Translations under genes and position numbers: made by a program | NCBI GenBank assembly: GCA_021166835.1 | Contig: JAJPEN010000071.1 | Location: 1-26,639, forward strand | Length of the DNA stretch: 26,639 nt | Source: Burkholderiaceae bacterium | GTDB lineage: Bacteria; Pseudomonadota; Gammaproteobacteria; Burkholderiales; Burkholderiaceae | Reading direction: 5' to 3' | The notes under the pieces: generated by a model | What the model was told of the DNA's origin: nothing | The model's input: the letters and a program-made list of their open reading frames with translations, nothing else | Database searches by the model: none | Shown here: positions 8,078 through 16,157 of the stretch, piece by piece | Layout of the letters: each line of letters begins with the position of its first letter | Position numbering within the stretch: position 1 is the first letter of the stretch

Positions 8078-8875
8078 ATGTCCACCATACACAATTCCCC
8101 CGGCACGGACTACGCGTATCTGCGCGGCGGACCTGCGTTCTCCTGGGGCGTCATCGCACTGCCCGGCTACGAGATCGTTCGCGCGCGCTTCTCGCGCCTG
8201 CTGCCGCTGCACGAAGGCTTCGACGCGATCGCCGCGCATCTGCGACAGCGCAAGCGCCCGCTCACCGCGTTGTGCGCGGCGGAGCTGCGCTCCCCGCAAC
8301 CGTTCACGCTCGGCGGCTTCGGTCACTTCAACGCGCAGTACGTCGACGTGCTGCGCCGCTGGGGCCTGGTGAACGACGAGCGGATTCCGGTGGCGCGCAG
8401 CAACGTCTGTCCGCTGTACGACCCGCCCGAGCAGCCGTCGTTCCACGCGTTCTGCTATACGGCGCCGATCGGCGCGGCGCACGCCGGCCTGCTGACCACC
8501 TCCGACCACGCGCCCGATGCGCCGGCGCCGCGCAGCTTCGTCGTCTCGGGCTTCGCCGAATGGCTCGAAGGCACGCCGTTCCCCGACGGCATCGTCGCCT
8601 GGGGCGACACCTCGCCCGACGGCCTGGCGCAGAAGGTCGACTTCGTCCTCGACGGACTCGAGCACAACACCGCGGCGCTCGGCGCCCGATGGCAGGCGCT
8701 CACTGCGGTGCAGATCTACACCCCGCACGAGTTCGGCGCGCTCGTCCACGACCACTTCGCCCCGCGCGGACTCGCGCGCCTGGGTCTCGAATGGCACGTC
8801 TGCCGGCCGCCGATCGACGGGCTCGAGTTCGAGATCGACGTGCGCGGCGTGCGAAGGGAGCTGGTCGTCGATTGA
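8078..8875 (+). CDS. RidA/YjgF-like protein of unknown function
   Basis: A 265-residue soluble protein. I do not recognise a named family with certainty. The second half (from SFVVSGFAEWLEG, through LAQKVDFVLDGLEHNTAALGARW, to the close GLEFEIDVRGVRREL) resembles the RidA/YjgF fold, whose members act as enamine or imine deaminases or related hydrolases. The first half has a conserved-looking YLRGGPAFSWGV opening and an FNAQYVDVLRRWGL segment. ATG 8078 follows a weak GGATCCGGA purine stretch; a GTG at 8054 would add eight residues. The gene diverges from the quinone oxidoreductase, and its stop overlaps the start of the next gene (TTGA at 8872-8875), so it is coupled to the uracil-DNA glycosylase. 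No function is assigned. Confidence 0.75.
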   Translation: MSTIHNSPGTDYAYLRGGPAFSWGVIALPGYEIVRARFSRLLPLHEGFDAIAAHLRQRKRPLTALCAAELRSPQPFTLGGFGHFNAQYVDVLRRWGLVNDERIPVARSNVCPLYDPPEQPSFHAFCYTAPIGAAHAGLLTTSDHAPDAPAPRSFVVSGFAEWLEGTPFPDGIVAWGDTSPDGLAQKVDFVLDGLEHNTAALGARWQALTAVQIYTPHEFGALVHDHFAPRGLARLGLEWHVCRPPIDGLEFEIDVRGVRRELVVD

Positions 8876-9696
8876 CCGTCGCCGACGAGCTGGTCCGCAG
8901 CGCGCGCGCGCTCGCGCGCTCCGTCGGGCGGCTGCGCTTCGCGCCGCCGGTCGCGCTCGTCTACAACCCGCTCGACTACGCGTGGGCGATGCACGAGGCC
9001 TACCTGCGCCGCTTCGGCGCGACGCGCAAGCGAGTCGTCTTCGTCGGCATGAACCCGGGGCCTTTCGGCATGATGCAGACCGGCGTCCCCTTCGGCGAGG
9101 TGGCGGCCGTGCGCGACTGGATGCGGCTCGATGCGCCGATCGAGCGGCCGGCGAAGCAGCACCCGAAGCGTCCGATCGAAGGCTTCGCCTGCCGGCGCAG
9201 CGAAGTCAGCGGCCAGCGCGTCTGGGGGTGGGCAGCGTCGCGCTTCGGCTCGCCGGAGGCGTTCTTCGAGCACGCGCTGGTGTTGAACTACTGCCCGCTC
9301 GTCTTTCTCGCCGGGAGCGGGCGCAACTGCACGCCCGACAAGCTTCCCGCCGCCGAGCTGCAGCCGCTGCAGCACGCCTGCGACCTGCATCTGCGCCGCG
9401 CGCTCGCCGCGCTCGAGCCGCAGTGGGCGATCGGCATCGGCGGCTACGCGACGAAGCGCCTGGGTGCGGTGCTCGCGGGCGGGCACCAGGGTCGGAGCGG
9501 GGCTGCGGATGAGGGTGCTGCCGACGCGATGCGCTCTAGCGGCGTGCGCATCGGGCAGATCCTGCATCCCAGTCCAGCCAGCCCGCTGGCCAACCGCGGC
9601 TGGGCGGCGCAGGTCGATGCCCAGCTGGAGGCGCTCGGCGTGCTCGCACTGTTGCCCGGCTACCGGGCACCCCAAGGCACGGACGGAGGTTGCTGA
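8872..9696 (+). CDS. SMUG1-type single-strand-selective uracil-DNA glycosylase
   Basis: A 274-residue base-excision repair enzyme that removes uracil and oxidised pyrimidines from DNA. Both active-site motifs of the SMUG1 family are seen: [19 protein letters not shown] with the water-activating Asn61, and [15 protein letters not shown] with the intercalating-loop His232. The segment [23 protein letters not shown] between them also fits SMUG1. The start is a TTG at 8872 inside a TTGA overlap with the preceding gene, backed by AAGGGAG at 8854-8860. The open frame extends further upstream only as a shadow of that gene. Residues about 204-224 look like a poorly conserved, Gly/Ala-rich insertion before the second motif. 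Length is close to that of animal SMUG1. Confidence 0.92.
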   Translation: MTVADELVRSARALARSVGRLRFAPPVALVYNPLDYAWAMHEAYLRRFGATRKRVVFVGMNPGPFGMMQTGVPFGEVAAVRDWMRLDAPIERPAKQHPKRPIEGFACRRSEVSGQRVWGWAASRFGSPEAFFEHALVLNYCPLVFLAGSGRNCTPDKLPAAELQPLQHACDLHLRRALAALEPQWAIGIGGYATKRLGAVLAGGHQGRSGAADEGAADAMRSSGVRIGQILHPSPASPLANRGWAAQVDAQLEALGVLALLPGYRAPQGTDGGC

Positions 9697-9777
9697 TCGG
9701 CGGTGGCGCCCCCACGGCCTGTGCCGGCGGCCGACGGCCGACAGCGTCCTCGGGCTGCACATGCGTAAGATTGCCGC

Positions 9778-10224
9778 ATGACCATGACCCCCGATTTCGA
9801 ACGGCGCGTGCGCGAGAGCTTCGCGCGCCAGCCGGCCATGCGGCTCATCGGCGCCGAGCTGGAACGCGTCGAGGCCGGCGAGGTGGAGATCTCCCTGCCG
9901 TTCCGTCCCGACATTGCCCAGCAGCACGGCTTCGTCCACGCCGGCATCATCGGCGCCGCGCTCGATTCGGCCTGCGGCTACGCCGCGTTGAGCACGATGC
10001 CCGCCGGCACCGGCGTGCTGACGATCGAGTACAAGCTGAACTGCCTGGCGCCGGCGGCCGGCGAGCGTTTCCGGCTCGTCGGGCGCGTGCGCAAGGCGGG
10101 ACGCACGATCGTCGTCGCCGAAGGCGACGCGATCGCCGTAGGGCCGGACGGACAGGAGAAGCTGGTCTCGACGATGTCCGCCACCGTGATGACGATCCGC
10201 GGCCGCGACGGCGTCGTCGACTGA
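9778..10224 (+). CDS. PaaI-family hotdog thioesterase
   Basis: A 148-residue single hotdog-fold protein of the acyl-CoA thioesterase superfamily. The signature helix is seen as [23 protein letters not shown], with His50, His54 and Asp63 in the positions used by PaaI-like enzymes for substrate binding and catalysis. It is followed by [21 protein letters not shown] and a final strand ending in SATVMTI. Members hydrolyse CoA esters and often clear stalled acyl-CoA intermediates. Its place 83 bp before isovaleryl-CoA dehydrogenase suggests a role with branched or short acyl-CoA pools, but that is inference. A second ATG at 9784 would shorten it by two residues. The ribosome binding site is weak. 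Confidence 0.88.
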   Translation: MTMTPDFERRVRESFARQPAMRLIGAELERVEAGEVEISLPFRPDIAQQHGFVHAGIIGAALDSACGYAALSTMPAGTGVLTIEYKLNCLAPAAGERFRLVGRVRKAGRTIVVAEGDAIAVGPDGQEKLVSTMSATVMTIRGRDGVVD

Positions 10225-10250
10225 GCGACAATCGCGGCACAGAACCCCGG

Positions 10251-10267
10251 CGCGGCGACCCGCCGCG
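10251..10267. repeat. GC hairpin between thioesterase and isovaleryl-CoA dehydrogenase genes
   Basis: CGCGGCG (10251-10257) and CGCCGCG (10261-10267) form a perfect 7-bp stem with an ACC loop, followed by only TTT. It lies 41 bp before the isovaleryl-CoA dehydrogenase start. It may be a weak attenuator or a chance GC palindrome. Confidence 0.4.
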
Positions 10268-10307
10268 TTTCCCCGTCCCCCGATCCGACGCGAGAAAGAG
10301 CCCCACG

Positions 10308-11495
10308 ATGACGACCATCCCCGGCCTGCAGTTCGACCTCGGCGAAGACATCGCGATGCTGCGCGACTCGCTGCAGCAGTTCACCGCGAAGGAGATCGCG
10401 CCGCGCGCCGCCGGGATCGACCGCACCGACCAGTTCCCGATGGATCTCTGGCGCAAGCTCGGCGACCTCGGCGTGCTGGGCATGACGGTGTCCGAGGAGT
10501 ACGGCGGCGCCGACCTCGGCTATCTCGCGCACATCGTCGCGATGGAGGAGATCTCGCGCGGCTCGGCCTCGGTCGGGCTGTCGTACGGCGCGCATTCGAA
10601 CCTGTGCGTGAACCAGATCCATCGCAACGGCACCGAAGAACAGAAGCGCAAATACCTGCCGAAACTCGTCTCCGGCGAATACGTGGGAGCGTTGGCAATG
10701 TCCGAGCCGAACGCCGGCTCCGACGTCGTCTCGATGAGGCTGCGCGCCGAGTTCCGCGGCGACCGCTGGGTGCTCAACGGCACGAAGATGTGGATCACCA
10801 ATGGTCCCGACGCCGACGTGCTCGTCGTCTACGCGAAGAACGACGTCGAGGCCGGCCCGCGCGGCATGACCGCCTTCCTCGTCGAAAAGGGCTTCCCCGG
10901 CTTCTCGGTCGCGCAGAAGCTCGACAAGCTCGGCATGCGCGGCAGCCATACCGGCGAGCTGGTCTTCGAGAACTGCGAGGTGCCGGCGGAGAACGTGCTC
11001 GGCGGCCTGGGTCGCGGCGTCAACGTGCTGATGAGCGGGCTGGACTTCGAGCGCGCGGTGCTCTCCGGCGGGCCGCTGGGCATCATGAGCGCGTGCATGG
11101 ACGTCGTCGTGCCCTACGTGCACGAGCGCAAGCAGTTCGGCCAGCCGATCGGCGAGTTCCAGCTGATGCAGGGCAAGCTCGCCGACATGTACACGACGAT
11201 GATGGCCACCCGCGCCTACGTCTACGAGGTCGGCCGCCAGTGCGACCGCTCGCGCGAAGGCAAGGTCGACGTGCGCAGCCTGCGCAAGGACGCCGCCGGA
11301 GCGATCCTGTTCTCCGCCGAGAAGGCGACCTGGATGGCGGGCGAGGCGATCCAGTGCCTGGGCGGCAACGGCTACGTGAACGAATACGCCACCGGCCGCC
11401 TGTGGCGCGACGCCAAGCTCTACGAGATCGGCGCGGGCACTTCGGAGATCCGCCGCATGCTGATCGGCCGCGAGCTGTTCGCCGAAACCGCCTGA
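10308..11495 (+). CDS. liuA: Isovaleryl-CoA dehydrogenase
   Basis: A 395-residue FAD enzyme that oxidises isovaleryl-CoA to 3-methylcrotonyl-CoA, the first committed step of leucine breakdown after the branched-chain keto acid dehydrogenase. It has the acyl-CoA dehydrogenase layout: N-terminal helical domain, middle beta domain with [16 protein letters not shown] and [17 protein letters not shown], and C-terminal helical domain with [18 protein letters not shown] and [18 protein letters not shown]. The catalytic base is Glu248 in [16 protein letters not shown], the position that distinguishes isovaleryl-CoA dehydrogenase from most relatives, which carry Glu near the C-terminus. At that second site this protein has [11 protein letters not shown], with Gly-Ala instead of Glu-Gly, as expected. 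ATG 10308 is preceded by a weak GAGAAAGAG. aceK starts eight bases after the stop codon. Confidence 0.96.
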   Translation: MTTIPGLQFDLGEDIAMLRDSLQQFTAKEIAPRAAGIDRTDQFPMDLWRKLGDLGVLGMTVSEEYGGADLGYLAHIVAMEEISRGSASVGLSYGAHSNLCVNQIHRNGTEEQKRKYLPKLVSGEYVGALAMSEPNAGSDVVSMRLRAEFRGDRWVLNGTKMWITNGPDADVLVVYAKNDVEAGPRGMTAFLVEKGFPGFSVAQKLDKLGMRGSHTGELVFENCEVPAENVLGGLGRGVNVLMSGLDFERAVLSGGPLGIMSACMDVVVPYVHERKQFGQPIGEFQLMQGKLADMYTTMMATRAYVYEVGRQCDRSREGKVDVRSLRKDAAGAILFSAEKATWMAGEAIQCLGGNGYVNEYATGRLWRDAKLYEIGAGTSEIRRMLIGRELFAETA

Positions 11496-11502
11496 GCCCG
11501 CC

Positions 11503-13350
11503 GTGAGCGCAACGACTCCCGATCGCACACCGAGCGCGCCGGCCGATCCCGCAAACGCGCGGCCGGCAGCGATCGCGCAGGCGATGCGCGCGGGCTTCGA
11601 TCGCCACTACGCGCTGTCGCGCTACATCGCGCAGCAGGCGAAGGCGCGCTTCGAGCGCGGCGACTGGCACGGCATCCGCAAGCTCGCGCGCGACCGCATC
11701 GCGTTCTACGACACGCGCGTGCGCGAGGCGGTCGAGACGCTGCGCACGGAGTTCGGCCTGGGCGTCGACCAGAACCGCCAGGTCGACGACCGGCTGTGGC
11801 AGAAGGTGAAACGCGAGTACGTGGCGCTGCTCGCAGGGCACTTCCAGCCCGAGCTGGCCGAGACCTTCTTCAACTCGGTGTGCTGCAAGATCCTGCACCG
11901 CTCGTATTTCCACAACGACTTCATCTTCGTGCGGCCGGCAGTGTCCACCGGCTATCTGGAGAGCGAGCCCACCAGCTACCGCGTCTACTACCCACTCAGC
12001 GAAGGCTGGCGCAACGCGGCGCGCCGCATGATCGTCGACCTCGGGCTGGCCTGTCCCTTCGTCGACATCGAGCGCGACCTCGCGCTGATCGGGCAGGCGG
12101 CGCGCGAGCAGCTGGGCGCGCGTTTCGTTCCGGCCAGCGACTGCCAGCTGCAGGTGCTGCGCTCGCTGTTCTTTCGCAACAAGGGTGCGTACCTGATCGG
12201 CCGCTTCGTCAACGACGGCGAGCTGCTGCCCTTCGCCGTGCCGATCCTGCGCGACTCGAAGGGGCGCCTGTATCTCGATGCGATCCTCTTCGGCAGCGAG
12301 CGCATCGAGCCGCTGTTCAACTTCGCGCGCGCGTACTTCATGGTCGACATGCCGGTGCCGAGCGCCTACGTGCAGTTCCTGTCGACGCTGATGCCGACCA
12401 AGCCCGAGTCGGAGCTGTACACGATGCTCGGCTTCCACAAGCAGGGCAAGACGCTGTTCTACCGCGACCTGCTGCACCACCTGAAGCACTCGCACGACAA
12501 CTTCGTGATCGCGCCGGGCATCAAGGGCCTGGTGATGCTCGTCTTCACGCTGCCGTCGTTCCCGTACGTGTTCAAGGTGATCCGCGACAGGCGCTACAAG
12601 GAAGTCTCCGCCGAGTTCATCCGCTCGCAATACCAGCTCGTGAAGTCGCACGACCGCGTCGGGCGCATGGCAGACACCTGGGAGTACTCGGGCGTTCCGT
12701 TCCCGAAGAACCGCATCGACCCGCAGCTGCTCGCCGAGCTGCGCAAGTACATCCCGTCGCTGCTCGAGGAGGAAGGCGACTCGGTGCTGATCCGGCACCT
12801 GTACATCGAGCGCCGGATGGTGCCGCTGAACCTGTACCTCGAGAACGCCGACGACGAGCAGCTCGAGGCGGCCGTCCTCGAGTACGGCGACGCGATCAAG
12901 GACATGGTCGCGGCGAACGTCTTTCCCGGCGACATGCTGTACAAGAACTTCGGCGTCACGCGGCACGGACGCGTCGTCTTCTACGACTACGACGAAGTCG
13001 CCTACCTCACCGACTGCAATTTCCGCCGCATTCCGCCGCCGCGCACGCCCGAGGACGAGATGTCGGCCGAGCCGTGGTATTCGATCGGCCCGCACGACGT
13101 CTTTCCCGAGGAGTTCGGCACCTTCCTGCTCGGCGATCCGCGCATCCGCCGGGCGTTCCTGAAGCATCACGCGGAGCTGCTCGAGCCCGAATACTGGCAG
13201 GCGCGCCAGCGGCGCATCCGCGAAGGCAAGCTCGACGACGTGTTCCCGTATGCCGAGTCGCTGCGGCTGCGACATCGGGTCGCGCCCGAGAGCGCGCCGC
13301 ATACCGTTCCCGAAACTGCGCACGCGCAGAGCGCGCCGATCGGCGCCTGA
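11503..13350 (+). CDS. aceK: Isocitrate dehydrogenase kinase/phosphatase
   Basis: A 615-residue bifunctional enzyme that phosphorylates isocitrate dehydrogenase to turn it off, sending isocitrate into the glyoxylate bypass, and reverses this by dephosphorylation. The atypical kinase core is visible: LPSFPYVFKVIRDR with the ATP-binding Lys358, and GRVVFYDYDEVAYLT with the metal/catalytic acids Asp495 and Asp497. The N-terminal regulatory part contains KILHRSYFHNDFIFVRPA. It is somewhat longer than the enteric protein (about 578 residues), with about 20 extra N-terminal residues that look unstructured and a low-complexity tail after residue 590. The start is GTG 11503, and the 5' neighbour is isovaleryl-CoA dehydrogenase rather than aceBA. 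This neighbourhood fits control of the bypass when acetyl-CoA comes from leucine or fatty acids. Confidence 0.97.
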   Translation: MSATTPDRTPSAPADPANARPAAIAQAMRAGFDRHYALSRYIAQQAKARFERGDWHGIRKLARDRIAFYDTRVREAVETLRTEFGLGVDQNRQVDDRLWQKVKREYVALLAGHFQPELAETFFNSVCCKILHRSYFHNDFIFVRPAVSTGYLESEPTSYRVYYPLSEGWRNAARRMIVDLGLACPFVDIERDLALIGQAAREQLGARFVPASDCQLQVLRSLFFRNKGAYLIGRFVNDGELLPFAVPILRDSKGRLYLDAILFGSERIEPLFNFARAYFMVDMPVPSAYVQFLSTLMPTKPESELYTMLGFHKQGKTLFYRDLLHHLKHSHDNFVIAPGIKGLVMLVFTLPSFPYVFKVIRDRRYKEVSAEFIRSQYQLVKSHDRVGRMADTWEYSGVPFPKNRIDPQLLAELRKYIPSLLEEEGDSVLIRHLYIERRMVPLNLYLENADDEQLEAAVLEYGDAIKDMVAANVFPGDMLYKNFGVTRHGRVVFYDYDEVAYLTDCNFRRIPPPRTPEDEMSAEPWYSIGPHDVFPEEFGTFLLGDPRIRRAFLKHHAELLEPEYWQARQRRIREGKLDDVFPYAESLRLRHRVAPESAPHTVPETAHAQSAPIGA

Positions 13351-13417
13351 GTACCATTACGGTATCGGGCGGCCCGCTCCCCGCGTTCGCCCTTCCGTTT
13401 TCGAAGGAGATTCTCCC

Positions 13418-14614
13418 ATGAGCGACCCCGTCGTCATCGTTTCCGCCGCCCGCACGCCGATCGGCGCCATGATGGGCGAACTTTCCGGCCTGGCCGGTCA
13501 CCAGCTCGGGTCGATCGCGATCCGCGCCGCCGTCGAGCGCTCGGGGCTGAAGCCCGAGCAGGTGCAGGAAGTGATCATGGGCTGCGTGCTGCCGGCCGGA
13601 CAGGGCCAGGCGCCGGCACGCCAGGCGACGATCGGCGCCGGGCTGCCGGTATCCACCGGCGCCACCACGATCAACAAGGTCTGCGGATCGGGAATGAAGG
13701 CGCTGATGCTCGGCAACGACCTCCTCGTCGCCGGCAGCCAGGACGTCGTTCTCGGCGGCGGCATGGAAAGCATGAGCAACGCGCCGTACCTGCTGCTCAA
13801 GGGCCGCGGCGGCTACCGCTACGGTCACGGCACGGTGTTCGACCACATGGCGCTCGACGGCCTGGAAGACGCCTACGACAAGACGCCGGTGGGCGGCGGC
13901 AAGTCGATGGGCCAGTTCGCCGAAGACTGCGTCTCGAAATACGGCTTCACGCGCGCCGAGCAGGACGAATACGCGATCGAGTCCACGCGCCGCGCGGTGG
14001 CCGCCAACACCGACGGCAGCTTCGGTTGGGAAATGGCCGCGGTCACCGTCGCCGGCCGCAAGGGCGAGACGAAGATCGAGAAGGACGAGATGCCCTTCAA
14101 GGCGAACCCCGAGAAGATCCCGTCGCTCAAGCCCGCGTTCCGCAAGGACGGCTCGGTCACCGCCGCCACCTCGTCGTCGATCTCCGACGGCGCGGCCGCG
14201 CTCGTGCTGATGCGCGAGTCCACCGCCAGGCGCCTGGGCGCGCAGCCGATCGCGCGCATCGTCGCGCACGCCACGCACTCGCAGGAGCCGCAGTGGTTCA
14301 CCACCGCCCCAGTGGGCGCGATCGCGCGGCTGTACGAGAAGACCGGCTGGAACTCGAAGACGGTCGACCTGTACGAGATCAACGAGGCCTTCGCCGTCGT
14401 GACGATGGCCGCGATGAAGGAGCACGGCCTGCCGCACGACAAGGTCAACATCCATGGCGGCGCGGTCGCGCTCGGGCATCCGATCGGCGCCTCGGGTGCG
14501 CGTCTGGTCGTCACGCTGCTCGGCGCGCTGCGCAAGACCGGCGGCAAGCGCGGCATCGCGTCGCTGTGCATCGGCGGCGGCGAGGCGACGGCGCTCGCGG
14601 TCGAAATGCTCTGA
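13418..14614 (+). CDS. Acetyl-CoA acetyltransferase (thiolase)
   Basis: A 398-residue thiolase that reversibly splits acetoacetyl-CoA into two acetyl-CoA. The catalytic set is complete: nucleophile Cys89 in NKVCGSGMKAL, His354 in ALGHPIGASGAR, and the second Cys384 in SLCIGGGEA. NEAFAVV and SDGAAALVL are also typical. Opening residues SAARTPIGAMMGELSGL fit the family. ATG 13418 has a strong AAGGAGA at 13404-13410. In this context it would finish leucine breakdown by consuming acetoacetate once it is activated to acetoacetyl-CoA; no CoA-transferase for that step is in the window. A biosynthetic role toward polyhydroxybutyrate is also possible. The stop overlaps the next start by one base (TGATG). 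Confidence 0.95.
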   Translation: MSDPVVIVSAARTPIGAMMGELSGLAGHQLGSIAIRAAVERSGLKPEQVQEVIMGCVLPAGQGQAPARQATIGAGLPVSTGATTINKVCGSGMKALMLGNDLLVAGSQDVVLGGGMESMSNAPYLLLKGRGGYRYGHGTVFDHMALDGLEDAYDKTPVGGGKSMGQFAEDCVSKYGFTRAEQDEYAIESTRRAVAANTDGSFGWEMAAVTVAGRKGETKIEKDEMPFKANPEKIPSLKPAFRKDGSVTAATSSSISDGAAALVLMRESTARRLGAQPIARIVAHATHSQEPQWFTTAPVGAIARLYEKTGWNSKTVDLYEINEAFAVVTMAAMKEHGLPHDKVNIHGGAVALGHPIGASGARLVVTLLGALRKTGGKRGIASLCIGGGEATALAVEML

Positions 14615-15336
14615 TGCCCCACGCGCTGGTCATCGGCGCGTCCCGCGGCCTGGGCTTCGAGTTCGCGCGGCAGTACGCGGCTGACGGCTGGCGCGTGATC
14701 GGCACCTACCGCGCCGACGCCGACGGCGAGAAGCTGCGCGACGCCGGCGTCGACGCGCTGGCGCTCGACGTGCTCGACGAGGATGCTCCGAAGCGACTCG
14801 AAGCCGCGCTCGGTGCCCGCCTCAGTGGCCAGGTCAGTGGCCAGGTCAGTGGCCAAGTCAGCGGCCACCTCGATCTCGCCATCGTCAACGCCGGCGTCCA
14901 CGGTCCCCGGCAGGTGCGCATCGCGCATCCACCGTCGACCGCGGACTTCGACGCGGTCATGCACACCAACGTGCTCGCGCCGATGCGCCTGGTGGCCGTG
15001 CTCGCGGCGCCGCTCGAAGCGGCGAAGGGGACGCTCGGGGTCGTCACCAGCCGCATGGGCTCGGTGTCGGCGGCAAGCACGCCGAACAGCCTGCTCTACC
15101 GCGTCTCGAAGGCTGCCGAGAACATGGTCGCGAAAGCCGCGCACATCGAGCTTTCGCCGAGCGGAGTGCGCGTGCTCGCGCTGCATCCGGGCTGGGTGCG
15201 CACCGACATGGGCGGACCGAACGCCGACGTCGGCCTCGAGGACAGCATTCGCGGCATGCGGCGCGTGCTGGCGGACGCGCGCTCGCACCCCAGCGGCGGC
15301 TTCTTCGGTTACCGCGGCGAAGCGATCGCCTGGTGA
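14614..15336 (+). CDS. Short-chain dehydrogenase/reductase (SDR) with internal SGQV repeats
   Basis: A 240-residue classical-like SDR oxidoreductase. It shows the Rossmann cofactor loop GASRGLGFEFA near residues 8-18, the structural NAG motif in LAIVNAGVHG, the serine region VVTSRMGSVS, and the catalytic Tyr162-x3-Lys166 in LYRVSKAAENM. HPGWVRTDMGG near residue 190 resembles the C-factor/CsgA-like group. The start ATG 14614 overlaps the thiolase stop, so the pair is coupled. The oddity is a run of SGQV repeats at residues 71-85, just before the strand that leads to NAG, coded by a 12-bp tandem repeat that adds about a dozen residues to a surface loop. The substrate cannot be predicted. Confidence 0.88.
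   Translation: MPHALVIGASRGLGFEFARQYAADGWRVIGTYRADADGEKLRDAGVDALALDVLDEDAPKRLEAALGARLSGQVSGQVSGQVSGHLDLAIVNAGVHGPRQVRIAHPPSTADFDAVMHTNVLAPMRLVAVLAAPLEAAKGTLGVVTSRMGSVSAASTPNSLLYRVSKAAENMVAKAAHIELSPSGVRVLALHPGWVRTDMGGPNADVGLEDSIRGMRRVLADARSHPSGGFFGYRGEAIAW
14823..14868 (+). repeat. 12-bp in-frame tandem repeat inside the SDR gene
   Basis: Nearly four copies of CAGTGGCCAGGT: two identical units (14823-14834 and 14835-14846), one with a single change (14847-14858), and a partial diverged unit (14859-14868). Each unit codes for four residues (SGQV), so copy-number change would keep the reading frame. Confidence 0.92.
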
Positions 15337-15343
15337 GCGCCTT

Positions 15344-16012
15344 TCAGCGACGACGGGCGCGTACCAGCCCGAATGCGCCGACCGTCAGCAGCGCGATGGT
15401 CGCGGGAACCGGCACCCCCGGCACCGCCGCGCAACCTGCGACGCCCGGCGTGCACTCGAGCACGGAGACGCTGTCGAGGCCGATGTAGTTGAAGCCGGCC
15501 GCGCCGGTGAGCGTGACGAGCGTCGAGCTTGCGGTGGCCGTGAAGAGCATCTGCTCGGTTGTCCAGGTCGACTGCTGCGTCCGATCGTTGTCGGTGAACG
15601 TCTGCGAAGCGTCGCCGGCACTGGCCGTGATCGAGACGGGCGGACCGCCCCATCGGTCGGTGTAGCTGCCGAGCGCGAACGTCAACACGTACGTTTGCCC
15701 GGGGGTCGTGGCGATCTGCTGCGAGACGCCGCCGAACGGCGGCCCTGCCTCGAGCCGCGTCAGGTCGAGAAACGCGTTGCCATCGGCTGGCGCGAGCGAC
15801 CATTGCGATCCTCCGGTGATCCAGTCGATGCTGTCGTCGACGACGGTCCATCCGGCCAGGGTCGTATTGTCGTTGACGAGCAGCGTTGTGTCGGTGTTAC
15901 CCGTTTTTGCCCCGCTCTCGAAGCTGCCGTTGCTGATCAGGTTGGCGTGAACCGGAGCGCAGACGGCGAGCAGCAAAGCCGAGAGGGCAGACAGCAGGAT
16001 GCGATTGTTCAT
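15344..16012 (-). CDS. Exported PEP-CTERM-like protein with DUF642-type domain
   Basis: A 222-residue secreted protein. Residues 1-23 form a signal peptide with likely cleavage after VHA. The mature part begins NLISNGSFESG and continues with AGWTVVDDSIDWI, GNAFLDLTRLEAG, GGVSQQIATTPGQTYVLTFALGS and a late FNYIGLDSVSV, the pattern of DUF642 / choice-of-anchor carbohydrate-binding-like beta-sandwich proteins. The last 23 residues look like a PEP-CTERM sorting tail, a short motif, a hydrophobic segment and an Arg cluster, but the motif reads VPVPATIALL and lacks the usual Glu. ATG 16012 is chosen because GGGAG lies six bases upstream; ATG 16018 is the alternative. It converges on the SDR gene with a 7-bp gap and diverges from the acyl-CoA dehydrogenase gene. 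PEP-CTERM proteins depend on an exosortase, which is not in the window. Confidence 0.85.
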   Translation of the reverse strand: MNNRILLSALSALLLAVCAPVHANLISNGSFESGAKTGNTDTTLLVNDNTTLAGWTVVDDSIDWITGGSQWSLAPADGNAFLDLTRLEAGPPFGGVSQQIATTPGQTYVLTFALGSYTDRWGGPPVSITASAGDASQTFTDNDRTQQSTWTTEQMLFTATASSTLVTLTGAAGFNYIGLDSVSVLECTPGVAGCAAVPGVPVPATIALLTVGAFGLVRARRR

Positions 16013-16157
16013 GTGCATCTCCCGAAGTGGGCAACACGGAAGGATGCATAGAACATGCCGCGCAAAACGAGTCCCAACGCAATCAACGCGATATCGAAAG
16101 GGCGAGCGCGCGGCGGCCGCATCGTGTAATTTTTCTCGACAAACCGACGGAAGAGCC

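Noticed and set aside
10251..10267. GC hairpin as an intrinsic terminator after the thioesterase gene
   Set aside because: Only three T residues follow the stem, so termination is doubtful. It was kept only as a low-confidence repeat.
5442..10307. A toxin-antitoxin, phage-defence or tellurite-resistance island in the accessory region
   Set aside because: The genes are an anion transporter, OsmC, a quinone reductase, SMUG1, a RidA-like protein and a thioesterase. No nuclease/sensor pair, ter genes, integrase or shifted composition is visible.
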